Source: Guyanagaster necrorhizus
Taxonomy: Eukaryota; Basidiomycota; Agaricomycetes; Agaricales; Physalacriaceae
Assembly: GCF_019112545.1 (NCBI RefSeq)
Contig: NW_025064883.1
Location: 942,100 to 1,006,099 of the forward strand
DNA: 64,000 bases
Reading direction: 5' to 3'
Shown here: in pieces, positions 21,641-34,840 of the stretch
How positions within the stretch are numbered: position 1 is the stretch's first letter
Layout of the letters: each line of letters opens with the position of its first letter
Made by a program: the position numbers and the translations under genes
The notes under the pieces: generated by a model
What the model saw: the letters and a program-made list of their open reading frames with translations, nothing else
Told to the model about the DNA's origin: nothing
Databases searched by the model: none

Positions 21641-22491
21641 ACTCAGCAGAATACCACATCCTTGTATCATACACATTCAAATTGCAGTTCCATTATTGAC
21701 GCCTATAATTCCTGAAAGAAAAAGACCAGGAACGATGTTTCCATTGAATACTCACGGGATACAGAAAGATTCTGTTTTTTTTTTTTTTTCCAGCTACAAT
21801 GTAACCTCGTGCATGGAAAAGGATCATATAATGCCATTTCGTCTCGTGCGTGAGATCGACGACACGTACAAGGAATATTCGCTCGCATGTTCAAACGTTC
21901 ACCCCAGAAGCCGGTTCTTCTTGGGAGAAAAAAAAAGTGGCGATTTAGGGTTAGACATGACAAGGGGTGAGAGAGCAGTTCTTCCCGCGAAGGTATCTGA
22001 GCCTACCTTTTATGGAACTCGAATTTTGGACCTATCACGGACGAAGTGAGCCGTATTTGCATGGTGGCATTTATCCACGGTCGTGAATCATCTTGAAACC
22101 TTCGAGGGAGAAGCATGAACAATGGCATAGATCACCGGGACCACCTCATGACGCTCAAATAAGTCTAGAGAAAGCAAAGTGAAATTAAGCGCCAGTATAC
22201 GCTCAGTACTAAAACAGACATTCGGAGGCTCCATGTCGCAATCATTGTCTATCGGATGGCAGACAACGTTGAGTTCGAATGTCTGCATGTGTCCGCAGGA
22301 GATAAGACCTAAATCTGACACGGAGGTACGAAGGAAATGAACAAAATGATGAGGATTGTGATATACATAGCAAAAAGAACGAAAACGTCACGTATGCTCG
22401 TTCCCCAGATGGACTGCTGCACGTTTGATGGACTCGACTAGCTTCTAACACAAGTCGTTATCAGCACAGTGGAATAGGGACGTGAGTTCGG
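21641..22491. other. Intergenic between convergent genes, with a T tract
   Basis: A run of about 15 T lies near 21775-21790. A short minus-strand reading frame between about 22450 and 22320 encodes one hydrophobic stretch (FVLFAMYITILIILFISF), but it lacks an ATG and any recognisable partner exon, so I do not call it. Otherwise only 3' flanks are expected here. Confidence 0.4.
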
Positions 22492-23277
22492 TTACGGATT
22501 ATCATCGTCTTTGGCAATAAAAACATGCTTGCCCCGAGTTGCCACCTCTGTCATGCCTTTCCCACTTCCAGTAACTCCGACTATAGAAAAGGAATCATAT
22601 GAGTAAAAGGAAATAGAGAAACGAATTGCGGAATGACACCCACCTCGACCAAGAGGGTTGTCAGGCGTTTTGAAGATACTGGTACCGGCAACTCCTGCAA
22701 TATGCACCCCCTTCTTTTCTGACTTCTTCGCAAACTTCTGCCAAGTCGCTTGCTTTTGGGTCTGCTCCTTTGCTTTGGCTGCCTTTACTTCCAGCTTCTT
22801 CTCATTCTTCTTCTTCTTTCGCTCCCGCTCCTCCTCCTCCTGCTTGCTCAGCTTGCGTTTATTCGACACCGGTGCATTATAGGTGTAGTTTGCGGGTAGA
22901 GGTCTGACTTCGGATGCTTTCACCTGTTCTGTCGTGTTGTAACCCTTGAATACAATGCTGTAAACACGGTTGTCTGCAGAGCCCCCCACTGACGTTATCC
23001 GCGCCGGATACCAACCCCCATCGGCTGAATATTTAGCCTGACACTCATCGCCGGCTGTCCAAGTCTGCACCGGAGTAGCTGACGAAGACTTTCGGGATGA
23101 CTCGACCTTTGATGAAGATGCTAGCTCAGCCTGGGCGATCGCTGTCTGCGTAAGTGTAATGAGTTCCTTCAGCTCTGAGCGCAGTGCTTCAAGCTCTGCG
23201 TTATCTGGGTCGGCAGAGAGAGCGACCTCGACTTGAGATAGCTGGACCTGGTATGTCTCGAGATCTGTTCTGTCCAT
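22492..23277 (-). CDS. SPF30: Survival motor neuron-related splicing factor 30 (Tudor domain)
   Basis: SPF30/SMNDC1 orthologue; binds symmetric dimethylarginine on Sm proteins and assists tri-snRNP recruitment to the spliceosome. ATG 23277 opens MDRTDLETYQVQLSQVEVAL, a helical N-terminus. The Tudor domain follows (WTAGDECQAKYSADGGWYPA, RITSVGGSADNRVYSIVFKG, YNTTEQVKASEVRPL) with the usual aromatic cage residues. A Lys/Glu-rich helix (KQEEEERERKKKKNEKK) and SIFKTPDNPLGRVGVTGSGK give the conserved C-terminal motif. One intron with donor GTGGGT (near 22642-22577) splits GR from VGVTGSG. All family landmarks are present. Confidence 0.92.
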   Translation of the reverse strand: MDRTDLETYQVQLSQVEVALSADPDNAELEALRSELKELITLTQTAIAQAELASSSKVESSRKSSSATPVQTWTAGDECQAKYSADGGWYPARITSVGGSADNRVYSIVFKGYNTTEQVKASEVRPLPANYTYNAPVSNKRKLSKQEEEERERKKKKNEKKLEVKAAKAKEQTQKQATWQKFAKKSEKKGVHIAGVAGTSIFKTPDNPLGRGGCHSAIRFSISFYSYDSFSIVGVTGSGKGMTEVATRGKHVFIAKDDDNP

Positions 23278-23401
23278 CGTCGAGGAGCAGTAAGAGGACA
23301 AAAAGAGGTCTTTGTTTGGCTGCCAGAGGCATTGCAAACACAGAGCACAGTAAATCCAAAAAAGGCAATGTAAGTAACCGTAGTTTGTCAACCAGAAGCC
23401 T

Positions 23402-25370
<1,969 letters not shown>

Positions 25371-25472
25371 CTTTTAGAGCAGCAAATATTCAGATAAACG
25401 CAAGTCGACGTTCAACAAATTCTAACCACAAAGTGGTTTTGGAAAGAGAAAACAAGGAATTACGTCATACAG

Positions 25473-26410
25473 ATGATTGACGACGTCGGCCGATTGTGTC
25501 CCTTTGTCTCGTACCGTGATATGTTAGCTGATGGTTCGAAGCGTGTTCGGGATGCTAACAAGGTGAGGAGTGCTACATGTCCACTTTCATGCTTTTTTGA
25601 AAATCTGAAGGCATCAGCGGCACAATTGTCGAGGGCTCTCAACATATCTGATGATCCCACGTAAGGATGCAGTCTGCGATCGTGTTTTCAATCACGTAAT
25701 ATAAGTATACGTTCGACCTAGGTTCGAGGTATTGACTTCTAGTCAATTATCCAAGCCACTTCGTGAGGCTATATTTTCCATGTTCGAAACTAACATGCGC
25801 GACTTGTGCGTAGAGCCATATATACGCCGACTCTTTCGCTGAAGACTAGGCTAGTTATTCACAATCCTCTTTTGGTTGGGATCCTGCCGACAAGCGCAAA
25901 GAAATGTTTGATCCTCTATCACGGTTTGTTGTAGCTCGCAGGCCGGACAAACAGGTACTGTTAGGGTACAGTGTCTTCAGATTCGAGCATGAAGATGACT
26001 CGGACATGATCTACTGGTCGGCTTTCAACCTTTGTCATTTTGGTATCGTATTTACTAGGTCCTATATAGTTATGAACTTCAGGTATCAAACGCATCCCGG
26101 CGCAGTGGACTTGGCCGTAAACTGATGGATCTTCTGGGCTCCATTGGCGAAAGTTGGCGCATGCAAAAGATAATGCTCACGGTTTTTGAAGGTAAAGTTC
26201 CTATTACATTAGATGCAAGTTCGGAACTAATATTCTCTGTTTAGTAAATGAGACTGCACTTGCGTTCTATTTTGCGTTGGGGTAACATCGTTGTTCCAAT
26301 CACGGTGCACGATCTCTGACATAAACAGCAGCTTTGTTATAGATGAAACATCGCCGGATGATGATGACGCCGACTATAAAATACTTTCGATGCAGCTCGG
26401 AAAACCCTAA
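25473..26410 (+). CDS. NAT4: N-alpha-acetyltransferase NatD (NAT4/NAA40), histone H4/H2A specific
   Basis: GNAT enzyme that acetylates the N-terminal Ser of histones H4 and H2A. ATG 25473 (MIDDVGRLCPFVSYRDM) is spliced several times; exons read RVRDANK|ASAAQLSRAL, SISDDPT-type junction to FEVLTSSQLSK, then RDFYSQSSFGWDPADKRKEM, FDPLSRFVVARRPD, YSVFRFEHEDDSDMIYC and YELQVSNASRRSGLGRKLMD. The last gives the acetyl-CoA motif RRSGLGRKLM. MQKIMLTVFEVNETALAFYF and DETSPDD.DYKILSMQLGKP complete the family pattern. It ends at TAA 26408-26410. The IYCYELQVS segment appears only when the intron is removed, which supports the model. Confidence 0.9.
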
Positions 26411-26906
26411 ATGCTTTAGAGATAAACGAAGCCGGTTGAGAATCCCACATCGACATTGATGCGGTAGACCAATCGTCGACTGAGGAAATGGGGAAAAAGT
26501 GTCAAACCTGAAAAATATGGCAACTTTAACGGAATAGTCTTCGAGGTTCTGGTCGCGGGATTACAAAAAAAGAAAAAGATCAGTCTTTGACAGTCTGAGA
26601 AATTGATTCTGGTGAATCCGAGGGCGGCCATGCTTGTACTTTGTAAATAGAATACACGTAGCATTGAATACTATGCTGAATTTGCTATTAAATAATATGA
26701 CAGGCAGGTTTCCTCGACGAAAATCTTCCTAGCAAGGAAGCTAAGTCACCGCTGTATCAAAACCTAGAGGTTCGTGCAGAATTGTTGAGTCTTCTTTGGG
26801 GTCTTGATCATGTCAACCGTCCACAAGGTCACATGAACCAATTCCAATGTACTAGCTAAAAGCCCAAGGCTCAATAGGCATTGCGAAAAAGAGGACAGTA
26901 AAAATA
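26411..26906. other. Intergenic, NAT4 3' flank and tRNA 3' flank
   Basis: No gene was recognised. Reading frames here are short and lack fungal protein features. Confidence 0.45.
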
Positions 26907-27023
26907 CGCTGAGAGCAGGATTTGAACCTACGCGGTGAAACACCAAGTGATAATGAGGTAGTAATGTAGTTAATTACGTAATCAAATTCAAATCACTCGC
27001 CTTAACTACTCGGCCATCCCAGC
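26907..27023 (-). tRNA. tRNA-Ser(UGA) with 35-nt intron
   Basis: Read on the minus strand, the acceptor GCTGGGA pairs with TCTCAGC, discriminator G. D-arm GCCGAGTAGTTAAGGC (A box). Anticodon stem AGTGA/TCACT with loop TTTGAAA, so the anticodon TGA occupies positions 34-36. A 35-nt AT-rich intron (26986-26952) sits between positions 37 and 38, the canonical site. A long class II variable arm (TGGTGTTTCACC) fits tRNA-Ser. The T-arm GTAGG-TTCAAAT-CCTGC holds a perfect B box (GGTTCAAATCC). A T5 Pol III terminator follows directly. The mature length is 82 nt before CCA. It reads away from LSM1, whose ATG is 93 bp off. Confidence 0.95.
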
Positions 27024-27116
27024 ATAAATATAGGTCTAATCTCTATATATACATCTCTTATATCTTTACGTGATTGAAATCCTCCTCTACAGCTCTTGGT
27101 CACCATCTACGAAACA

Positions 27117-27713
27117 ATGGACTCGCTCATACCCTTTACAACGTCCGGCGCGCTGGTGGACTGCGTGGACAGTACGTCGCGCACCGCCATGGCTTACATT
27201 GTTCAAAAATAACGTCCTTTTCTAATTTCTCGCGTCCGTGTTACTTGTAGGGAAGATGCTCGTCATACTCAGAGACGGGCGTAAATTGCAAGGCGTCTTG
27301 AGGTCCTATGACCAGTTTGGTGCATTTTTTTCTACTTTGTCTACCTCTTTCTGTTTCTAACCTTGATGTGTCCCGCGCAGCAAATTTGGTTCTTGAAGAC
27401 ACTGTTGAACGAATATATCACGGGAATGCTTTCGCAGAGTTTCCGCGCGGGTTGTTCCTCATACGAGGCGAGAATGTAGTGTTACTGGGTGAAATTGTAT
27501 GTCTCGTGGCTGCGACAAGGTCATGGCTTAATGGATCTGTAGGACTTGGACAAGGAAGATGAAATCCCCCTTCGGCACGTAGACTATGCCACGCTGGAAC
27601 CGTATCATCAGAACGCCATCGAGACAAAAAAGCGGAGGGAAGAACACAAAGCGCAGGTTCTGTTCGAGGAGAAGGGGTTTTGCAAAGAAGGAGGGGAAGG
27701 CGACGGATACTAA
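27117..27713 (+). CDS. LSM1: LSM1, decapping activator of the Lsm1-7 ring
   Basis: Sm-like protein of the cytoplasmic Lsm1-7/Pat1 complex, which binds oligoadenylated mRNA ends and promotes decapping. Four exons: [41 protein letters not shown] (Sm1 motif), [16 protein letters not shown]... and [17 protein letters not shown] (Sm2 motif), then a Lsm1-type C-terminal helix ([20 protein letters not shown]). It ends at TAA 27711-27713. Introns are of typical size and all junctions keep the frame. The extended C-terminal helix distinguishes Lsm1 from the other Lsm proteins. Confidence 0.92.
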
Positions 27714-27927
27714 ATTTTGCCAGTGTCATCGGCTCGACGTCATCTCTACATTACTGATGACCTCTCTACGTTGTGTGTTTCATATTGTACTATTGACATT
27801 GACTATCGAGGTTGACTATACATGCAAGTAACAAAGCAGACGATGACACGAGGAATGAGCTACAAAAGAGAAATAAAAATACAAGATCAGTAAGTAGGTG
27901 AGTAAAGTCATGGCAGCAAACTATGTA

Positions 27928-30900
27928 CTATCGTTTCTTCCTCTTCAGAGTCTTCTTGTCATCCCCGTTCGCCTTTACCTTCCCCTTGACGTTCTTAAGC
28001 CCGTTCCCATGGACATTGATGACCTTGCCATTGCTCTTCAAGGGCCCAGGCTTGGTGTCTCTGTCAATGTCTGTGCTCTCAGCGCCTAAGAGATCCTCCA
28101 TTTGTTTGCGTATTTCTCTCTCTTTGGTCGTGAGTTTCATGATGGCCTCTTCACCCTTTGTCTTCTCGTTATTGATGTCGTCCTGGCGAATGGACTGCCA
28201 ACCATGATGCCGTTCGCAATCCTTTGGACCGGGACACCACCATTCGGCATCAGTATCGTCCGCATCAGCAGCATAACTCTCTTCGACCCCGTCACCCCAC
28301 TCCTCCCACTCCTCCTCACCGAAGCAGAGTCGTTGATCCCACCCACAGATGTCACCCCCTTCCTCAGCCCGCTGGCACGCGAGCTCCCACACCCGTTGTC
28401 GCCAGAGAACACACTCCATTGCACGTCGCAGTCCTGTCCGTGCCTTACCAATGGCTTCCAGCGGTCCACTCAAGCGTTCGACCTCCCGCTCCGCCTTGGT
28501 CTTGCTCTTCATCACGGCACCGGTTTGACAGTGAACTACGACCCCTTCTCGTCGTTCAGCGTCTTTCACCTTGGACCATAGCACCTCTCGACTACCACCC
28601 TTCTCCGTATAAGCGTCGATCCTTCGTCGCATGTACTTTATACCGCACTCAGGCGAGCAGTACTTGCTCAAGGCACCTTTTGATGGCCGATGGCATGCCT
28701 CAGTAGAGGACGGGTTGGGATCGTCAAGTCCATTTAGACATCTGGTTTTATATGTCGTCTTCAGGTTCAGGTGAGGATTTTCTGAGTCATAACAGATCAG
28801 CCACAAGAAAGACTCTGAGACGAAAGACCGCGCACTCTGAATACAGGGTGGACATATGAACTGGTCCACCAGATCAACTTCCAGCTCCGACATATTCACG
28901 CACTGGGTATGGTACCAGTCGTCACACCTATCGCAACCAATCATACACCGGCCTTCGTCGTACTTCCGTTTGCACACGCAGTATACTTTGTCGTCCTCTA
29001 ACTCCTTCTCCTTCTCTTCAGACTTTTCATCTAAACCCTCCTCCTGCGATTCGCCAGGCATGACACTGGTCGATCGCGATCTTGAAGCCGATATTGACGC
29101 TGCCTTGCCCTTTAGAGACACCGATGCTTCCTTCTTCCCTTTCGGACCAGTTTTCGTTGTGGTTTTGACCGCAGATTTCGTGGCCTTTGGCTTAGGACCA
29201 GGCTTTTTCTTCGTCTTGACGGTCGTCGTCGCAGGCGGCGGCATCGACTCCCTGTCGCGCTCCTCAGAAGCCTTCTTCTTCATACTGGCCTTTCTGACAG
29301 GCGGAACAGGCGGCAGCACCAATTTCTCCTTAACAGGCTCGTCCTGCACCAAGCTCAGCAGCTCATCTTCCACGTCAACCTCCATCCGCTCGGCTTCTTC
29401 ATTGGCATCGTCCATCGGCATGTCAACATCCGCTAGCTCCCTCTCCAGCTCTTTGGTAAGATCATCTTCAGGCGATGAGGTATTGTTCGGTTTCTTCTTC
29501 TTCGGAGCAGGTGAATCGGCAAAATGCTCGAGGAACCATTCGTGCGCATCCTCTTGCGTCATACCGTCCTTGTGGGAGGTGGCAGACAATGGTCTCTTGG
29601 GTGGGGTGAGCTTCTCTTTATGAACGGTGGCTGATGATGGCCTCTTTGGTGGGGGGTCTGTGGCTTTGTCCTTGTGCTGCAAATGCGTTGACTCTTTGTG
29701 CTTCGCGTGCTTCAGCTCCAATTCGCTTTCCGTCGAAGGCATCAAGTGGTCTTTCATAGGAGTACTGGGTGCTGGTGTCAGTGGCATAACGCTTTCCCGT
29801 CTCTCCACCTTGACCTCATCGATCGTTTCGATTTTCTTCTGCGTGTGCTCTTCCGCCTTTCCATAAACATGCGCATGAGCAATAGCCCGGCCTGTCTGGC
29901 TTCCTGGAGGGCTCCGCTTCATAGTGCTGGTCGGAGTAGGAACAATCGGGCTCACAACTCTCTGGGTGGGCGTAGGAAGGGGGATGATCGGTGAAGAAAC
30001 AGGTACTATTGGCGGCGGTATGGGTGGCTTGGAATGAGGTGAAACATTAGGAGACCCTGTATTTTCGTTCGGAGAGGAAGAGGGAATTGGGCTGAAGGTT
30101 CGCTCTGATGATGATGACTGTGGATGCCGGACAATAACCAAAGATGACGTCAAGAATGATATTGACGCCGTTCTGTCTCGCTGCAAGGGTCCTGATATCA
30201 AGCTGGACATGCTTACTTGTTCGCGACGTGGCTCCAAATGAGAGATAAGTGGGTCCTCCTGAAAACCGATAGCCTCAGGGTTCACCAGATCCCTACTTGA
30301 AATGGGACTAACGACCCTCTCCTCGCGTTCATTCTCATGTTGAATGATGTTTGAAACTTCCCAATCCCTGGAGGTCAAGGGACTAGGAAAACGCTCTCTG
30401 GTAATCATGGGGCTAGAAAGCCTCTCTCTCGTAACCACAGGACTAGGAGGTCTCTCCTTTGCGACCATAGGGCTAAGAACTGTTTCTCTGGCAGATGTAG
30501 GACTGAATGCCCTCTCTTGAAGCGGATCGAGATGGGTGGCAATGGAGATTCGTTCTCTAGTTCTGGCCGTCGACTCCCTAGTGGAACTCGGTATGTACTC
30601 CTTGGCCAAGAGAGGGCTCAGAATGCGCTCTCTAGCTGAAATAGGACTTGTAACTTGCTCTCTGGACAAGATTGGACTCGAAATGTGTTCCCTCGGACTC
30701 GTAATCCGTTCCCTTGTCGGAACTCCATCTTTGAGATATGTCGGGCTTGTAACACGCTCCTGGATCGAGATAGGTGGGAAGGCAGGGACAGACGGCTGCT
30801 CCCGGGAAGGGATTGGGACGATTTTCGGGGGATGGGTGGTGTGTTCACGGATAATCTGCTCATTGGTGACATGTTCACGGGCATGATCACGACTGACGAC

Positions 30901-32589
30901 ATGTTCTCGGGTAAGTGCAACGTGTTCACGGGGAGGCACGGTGATGATATGTTCACGAGGAGGTAGACCGGCGACAGTGATTGAATGAGATCTATCTCGG
31001 TGATGTGTGATAGATGGATGAGTGGAGATTGGTGGAATTTGGATCGGTGAGAACGAGGGAGCACGCGGATCCCTGTTGCATGCTGTCCGTCAAATGAATG
31101 TGATACCAAGACGTCGAGACGTACCCTGAAATCAAATCCCTCTCTCTGTGAAGCTGCCCTGTCTCCCTCTCGGAAAGTGACTCCCTAAGCGAAGGATGAC
31201 CTGTGAGATAAGCGAAACAAGAAGTGATGGAACTAACCTCGGATCCCTTGGCAAAACGGGCGACCGATTATGTAGCAAGTGCGAAGAGATGGGTTCAAGA
31301 TTAGATGAATGCGATGATAGCGAGGATAACGAGTCCCTATGTATTCGTGCAACGCCTTGTTGAGAGGATATGGAGTCTCGATGAGAATGGGTGTCACGGT
31401 GGGAGGATATTGAATCACGATGAGACTGTAAAGACTCTCTGTGTGTCGAGATCTGTGCCAGAGAATCCCTATGTGACGGTTGAGATGACAAAATGACCTG
31501 CGATGGGTGACTGGAGACAGAGTCCACCGAATCCCTACGAGCTCGATAATCTGTGTGAGGCATTGTGTCCCTACCGAGGACTTCCCTTGGGGCGACTTCC
31601 CTCTGAGAGTGGGACGATATCGGGATAGAGACCATCGAGCCCCTCCGGGACCGGAGGGTAACAGAGTCCGTGTGAGATATCGAGTCTCGGGAAGACTGAG
31701 ACGGTATTGTGTCCCTATGCACCAACAAATCCCTGGAATCTCTCGGTACCGGGATGGTTTCCCTGTGTGATAACGGCGGAATGGCGAAGGCATGGTGTTG
31801 TTGCTGAAACGTGGGCGGGCTGCGTACAACAGATTCACGGGAGTGTAAAATGGAGGGACTCGTTACACGGTCCCTGGAGGAGAAAGATTGGGGAAAGATA
31901 GACGGGCTGGTGACTCGCTCACGAACAGATGGTGGGAACGTCGGGGCAAAGGATGAAGACGGCGGAAAGGAGTCGCGGGACGACGTCGGGCGCGATGAGC
32001 GGAGAGTAGGACTGGTGATGTTTGAGAGAGAAAGGGCAGGACTTTTGGCAGAATTGGAAGAAAGGGCGGGACTTTGCCTCAAAGAAGGACCGGGAACAAC
32101 AGGGCTAGGAGGCTGGTAGTCGTGGGCTGATCTCCCAAAGCCAATCTGTCCCATGGCCATCCGCTCTCGTTCATGCAGAAGCCGCTCTTCTCGCTGTTGT
32201 CGTTCTTTCTCCTGCCATTCTCTTTCTCGTTCTTGCTCTCGCTGGCGTTCCCTCTCCCTCTCCATCTCTCTTTCCTGTTCATCTGAGTGGCGCCGTTTCT
32301 TGGCAGGGTGCTGATACGGGTCAACATTGGTCGGTGAAAGTATGTGGTCGAAGCCGTGACGAGGGGCGGCAACAGGCGGCAGATGATGATATGTAACTGT
32401 TGGTGTACTGAGCGGGCGATATTCAGTGGTGGGTGAACGTTCACTGCTTAATCTCCGTCGTTCCTGCGACGCGGCCTGAACAAGGGCATCGAGGCCAAAG
32501 ACATCGGTGTGCTGGCTGGGGATTGGGGTGTCATTGGCTGTATCATTGGAGCAGAGCAAAGACGATATCGCCAGGCGTCGTGATGACAT
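27928..32589 (-). CDS. SPP1: SPP1/CFP1-type PHD subunit of COMPASS with very long N-terminus
   Basis: COMPASS (Set1 H3K4 methyltransferase) subunit reading H3K4me3. The C-terminal third carries the PHD finger VYCVCKRKYDEGRCMIGCDR (then CDDWYHTQCVN and FICPPC), a second Cys/His cluster (TRCLNG, EACHRPSKGALSKYCSPECG) and the helical C-terminal domain (LSGPLEAIGKARTGLRRAM) typical of CFP1/Spp1. A 54-nt intron (28835-28782) lies after the PHD. The N-terminus is extraordinary: from ATG 32589 come over 1000 residues of low complexity with Arg/Glu-Arg runs (EREMERERERQREQER) and degenerate repeats of R-E/D-x-x-x-S-P and SSHRDS type. Small introns near 31240 and 31090 join SPVLPRDPR to ESLSERETG and LISG to DPRAPSFSP. 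Total about 1500 residues against about 350 in yeast. The long plus-strand frames over it are antisense shadows. Confidence 0.85.
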
Positions 32590-33141
32590 GAAAGTAAGAA
32601 AGAGAGCAAGGAGAGGAACATCAAAACAAGAGATGCATATATGCAGTATATTTATGATTGTATGTACAACGAGACATTGCGAGCACACCCACGAGCCTCT
32701 CACAAACAAGATGCCAAAGCTACCCGCACCCAAGTCCCATCGTATACCTACACTGTATAGTATGGTAAATATTCTCCAGCAATCCAACGATCTCAAGGTC
32801 ATCGACACGGCAGATCCATTACAGTCCGCGTGTCCTCGTCGAGATGCTTTTAAGTCGCTGTAAATCAGAAATTAGCCGTAACTCTGCGGTCAGCTGCAAT
32901 GGTACGTACCTGTGAAAAATGCGTTAGCCGAATTACCTGCAAAATGCCGGCCTTTTATAGTTTGTCAGAACTGTACAGTTCCCGTTTGGGTGGCTGATGC
33001 AGACCCCGGATACTGCTTCGGTGTCAGAGGGCTTACAACCAATTTTTTGCGGGCTGCCCAGTGTAACCAAGCACTTGCCGTCGTCCGACCCATACTTATC
33101 TTTTCTGCGTCCTGAGCCACAACTAATCCGCCCCGTCAACA
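32590..33141. promoter_or_regulatory. Divergent SPP1/Stm1 intergenic region with palindrome AACTGTACAGTT
   Basis: The 12-bp perfect palindrome AACTGTACAGTT (32969-32980) and the nearby GCAAAATGCCGG (32939-32950) both recur upstream of the uS3 gene (40944-40955 and 40930-40940). The palindrome lies about 160 bp upstream of the Stm1-like start. No gene was recognised. Confidence 0.5.
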
Positions 33142-34395
33142 ATGTCGGTGGCTACCAAAAACCCCTTTGCCTTGCTGGATGGTAGCTCTTTTGCTCTTTT
33201 TTCCCTTTTCTTTAATCGTCTCAATCTCTTTAATCCTTCAGAGGACGAAGCTCGTCCGACGACCCCACCGCCCCAGCCAAAGCAGGAGCCCCCAGCGCCT
33301 GCTCGCACGAACCAAAAGCCACGCGGTGGTCCGGCATCGAGAGGTGGCAAGTACTACCAGCGCGGCGGTAAATCTGCCCCAAGGGACAACCAAACCCAGG
33401 AAGGTACTCAAGATCCCGTGTCGCCAGACGGCCAGCGAAAGTGTACGCTTTAATACTCGTTTTCACTAGACATTTAACTGAGATCGCATACAGTCGAAGG
33501 TCGTGGTCGCGGTCGAGGTGGGCGAGGTGGAGGTCGTGGTGGTCGTGGCAGGCCTTTTGACAGGCAGAGCCAGACCGGAAAGACGTGCGTCTCAAATTCT
33601 TTCTTCCCTTATTTACTTCTTTATATTCTTCCAACAGTGACTCCGACAAAAAGGTTCACCAAGGCTGGGGTGGAGATGACGGTGCTACAGAGCTCAAACA
33701 AGAAGAAGCCGCCGCCACTGATGCCGTAGCAGAAGGCTCCAACGAATGGGGTGTTCCCGATGCTGCCTCTGGGGGTGATTGGGGTGCTCCCAATGCTGCC
33801 TCTGGAGGTGATTGGGGTGCACCCGCCTCCAGTGGTGATGCCTGGGAGGCTCCCGCTGCCGGTGAGGTTACAGCAGACGCTGCCACACCAGCCGACAGGC
33901 CTCCTCGCAAGGAACGCGAAGAAGAAGAGGACAACACTCTCACCCTTGACCAGTATCTTGCCCAGCAGAAGACAAAAGAAGGGATTTTGCCCAAGCCCGA
34001 AGCTCGCAAGGCCAATGAAGGTGCTGAAGGTGACCTCTTCAAAGGCGCGACTCTCCTCGCGAAACCTGACGAAGAAGAAAGCTATTTTATAGGCAAGGTA
34101 CAGTCATTTTTTCCCTCATTTGCTTGACAAACTAACTGTATTCGCGCATCCCACCTAGGCCAAGCCCTCTGCCAAGGCTCGCGCCAAGAAGGAGGAGAAA
34201 GTTTATCTCGAGATTGATGCTCGCTTTGACCGTCCGTCCCCACGCGGTGGGCGTGGTAGGGGTAGGGGTGGTGAGGGAAGAGGTAACTTCCGTGGTGGAC
34301 GAGGTGGCAACAGAGGAGGCCACAATGGCACTGCGCCCTCAGTCGCGCCTGTCGTCAACGTCGACGATGAAACTGCCTTTCCGTCCCTTTCTTGA
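33142..34395 (+). CDS. STM1: Stm1/SERBP1-like ribosome-binding (hibernation) protein
   Basis: HABP4/PAI-RBP1 family; yeast Stm1 and SERBP1 occupy the mRNA channel of dormant 80S ribosomes. Exons: MSVATKNPFALLD, DEARPTTPPPQPKQEPPAPA, an RGG block (EGRGRGRGGRGGGRGGRGR), then KKVHQGWGGDDGATELK. A Trp-containing repeat follows (NEWGVPDAASGGDWGAPNAA, SGGDWGAPASSGDAWEAPAA), then the hallmark EEDNTLTLDQYLAQQKTKEG and a basic C-terminus with a second RGG block (GGRGRGRGGEGRGNFRGGRG), ending at TGA 34393-34395. Four introns. The promoter shares elements with uS3, which fits ribosome-linked expression. Confidence 0.9.
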
Positions 34396-34840
34396 AAGAC
34401 GGCATACATATTCCAACAATACAAAAGCAACCAATATGCCCGTCCACCTGTCCCATTTCTTTTGTTCCTCAAGTTCCTCATTCTTCGTCCGTACTTTCTC
34501 GTCCCACCTCCCTGCGTGCTTGATATGATATGATATTTCTGAATTATGAAGGTGATGTCCTGGGGGGATTGTTGGGGTGAGGACTCTGTATATTGTACAA
34601 AGTATTGAAAAAAAACATTTTCAAATGTACGTCAGATTCGATGCGGGAAATACGACCAATACTACGGCGTAATACAACTCTCTACTGACGCCCAACAGTA
34701 TTTGTCGTTACTATGTTCTGATATCTCCCCATCCCGAGTCAGTCTGCTAAGGGTCGAACCCGAAATGACCAGCTTCTTAGTTTTCATAATATGACTCACT
34801 TGTAAACGTCCCCATCCATCCTTTATTTCGACTAAAGGAA
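34396..34840. other. Intergenic, Stm1 3' flank and ADAL promoter
   Basis: No gene was recognised. An A-rich tract near 34607 may mark the end of the Stm1 3' UTR. Confidence 0.45.

Noticed and set aside
22242..22451. Minus-strand frames with a hydrophobic stretch downstream of SPF30
   Set aside because: No ATG in the hydrophobic frame and no convincing exon junction; SPF30 already ends with a normal C-terminus.
26764..26946. 60-codon minus-strand frame
   Set aside because: It overlaps the tRNA-Ser gene and its terminator and shows no protein features.
28856..29623. 255-codon plus-strand frame
   Set aside because: It lies antisense to the Ser/Lys-rich exon of the SPP1 gene; its Ser/Phe-rich text is the mirror of repetitive codons and it has no family features.
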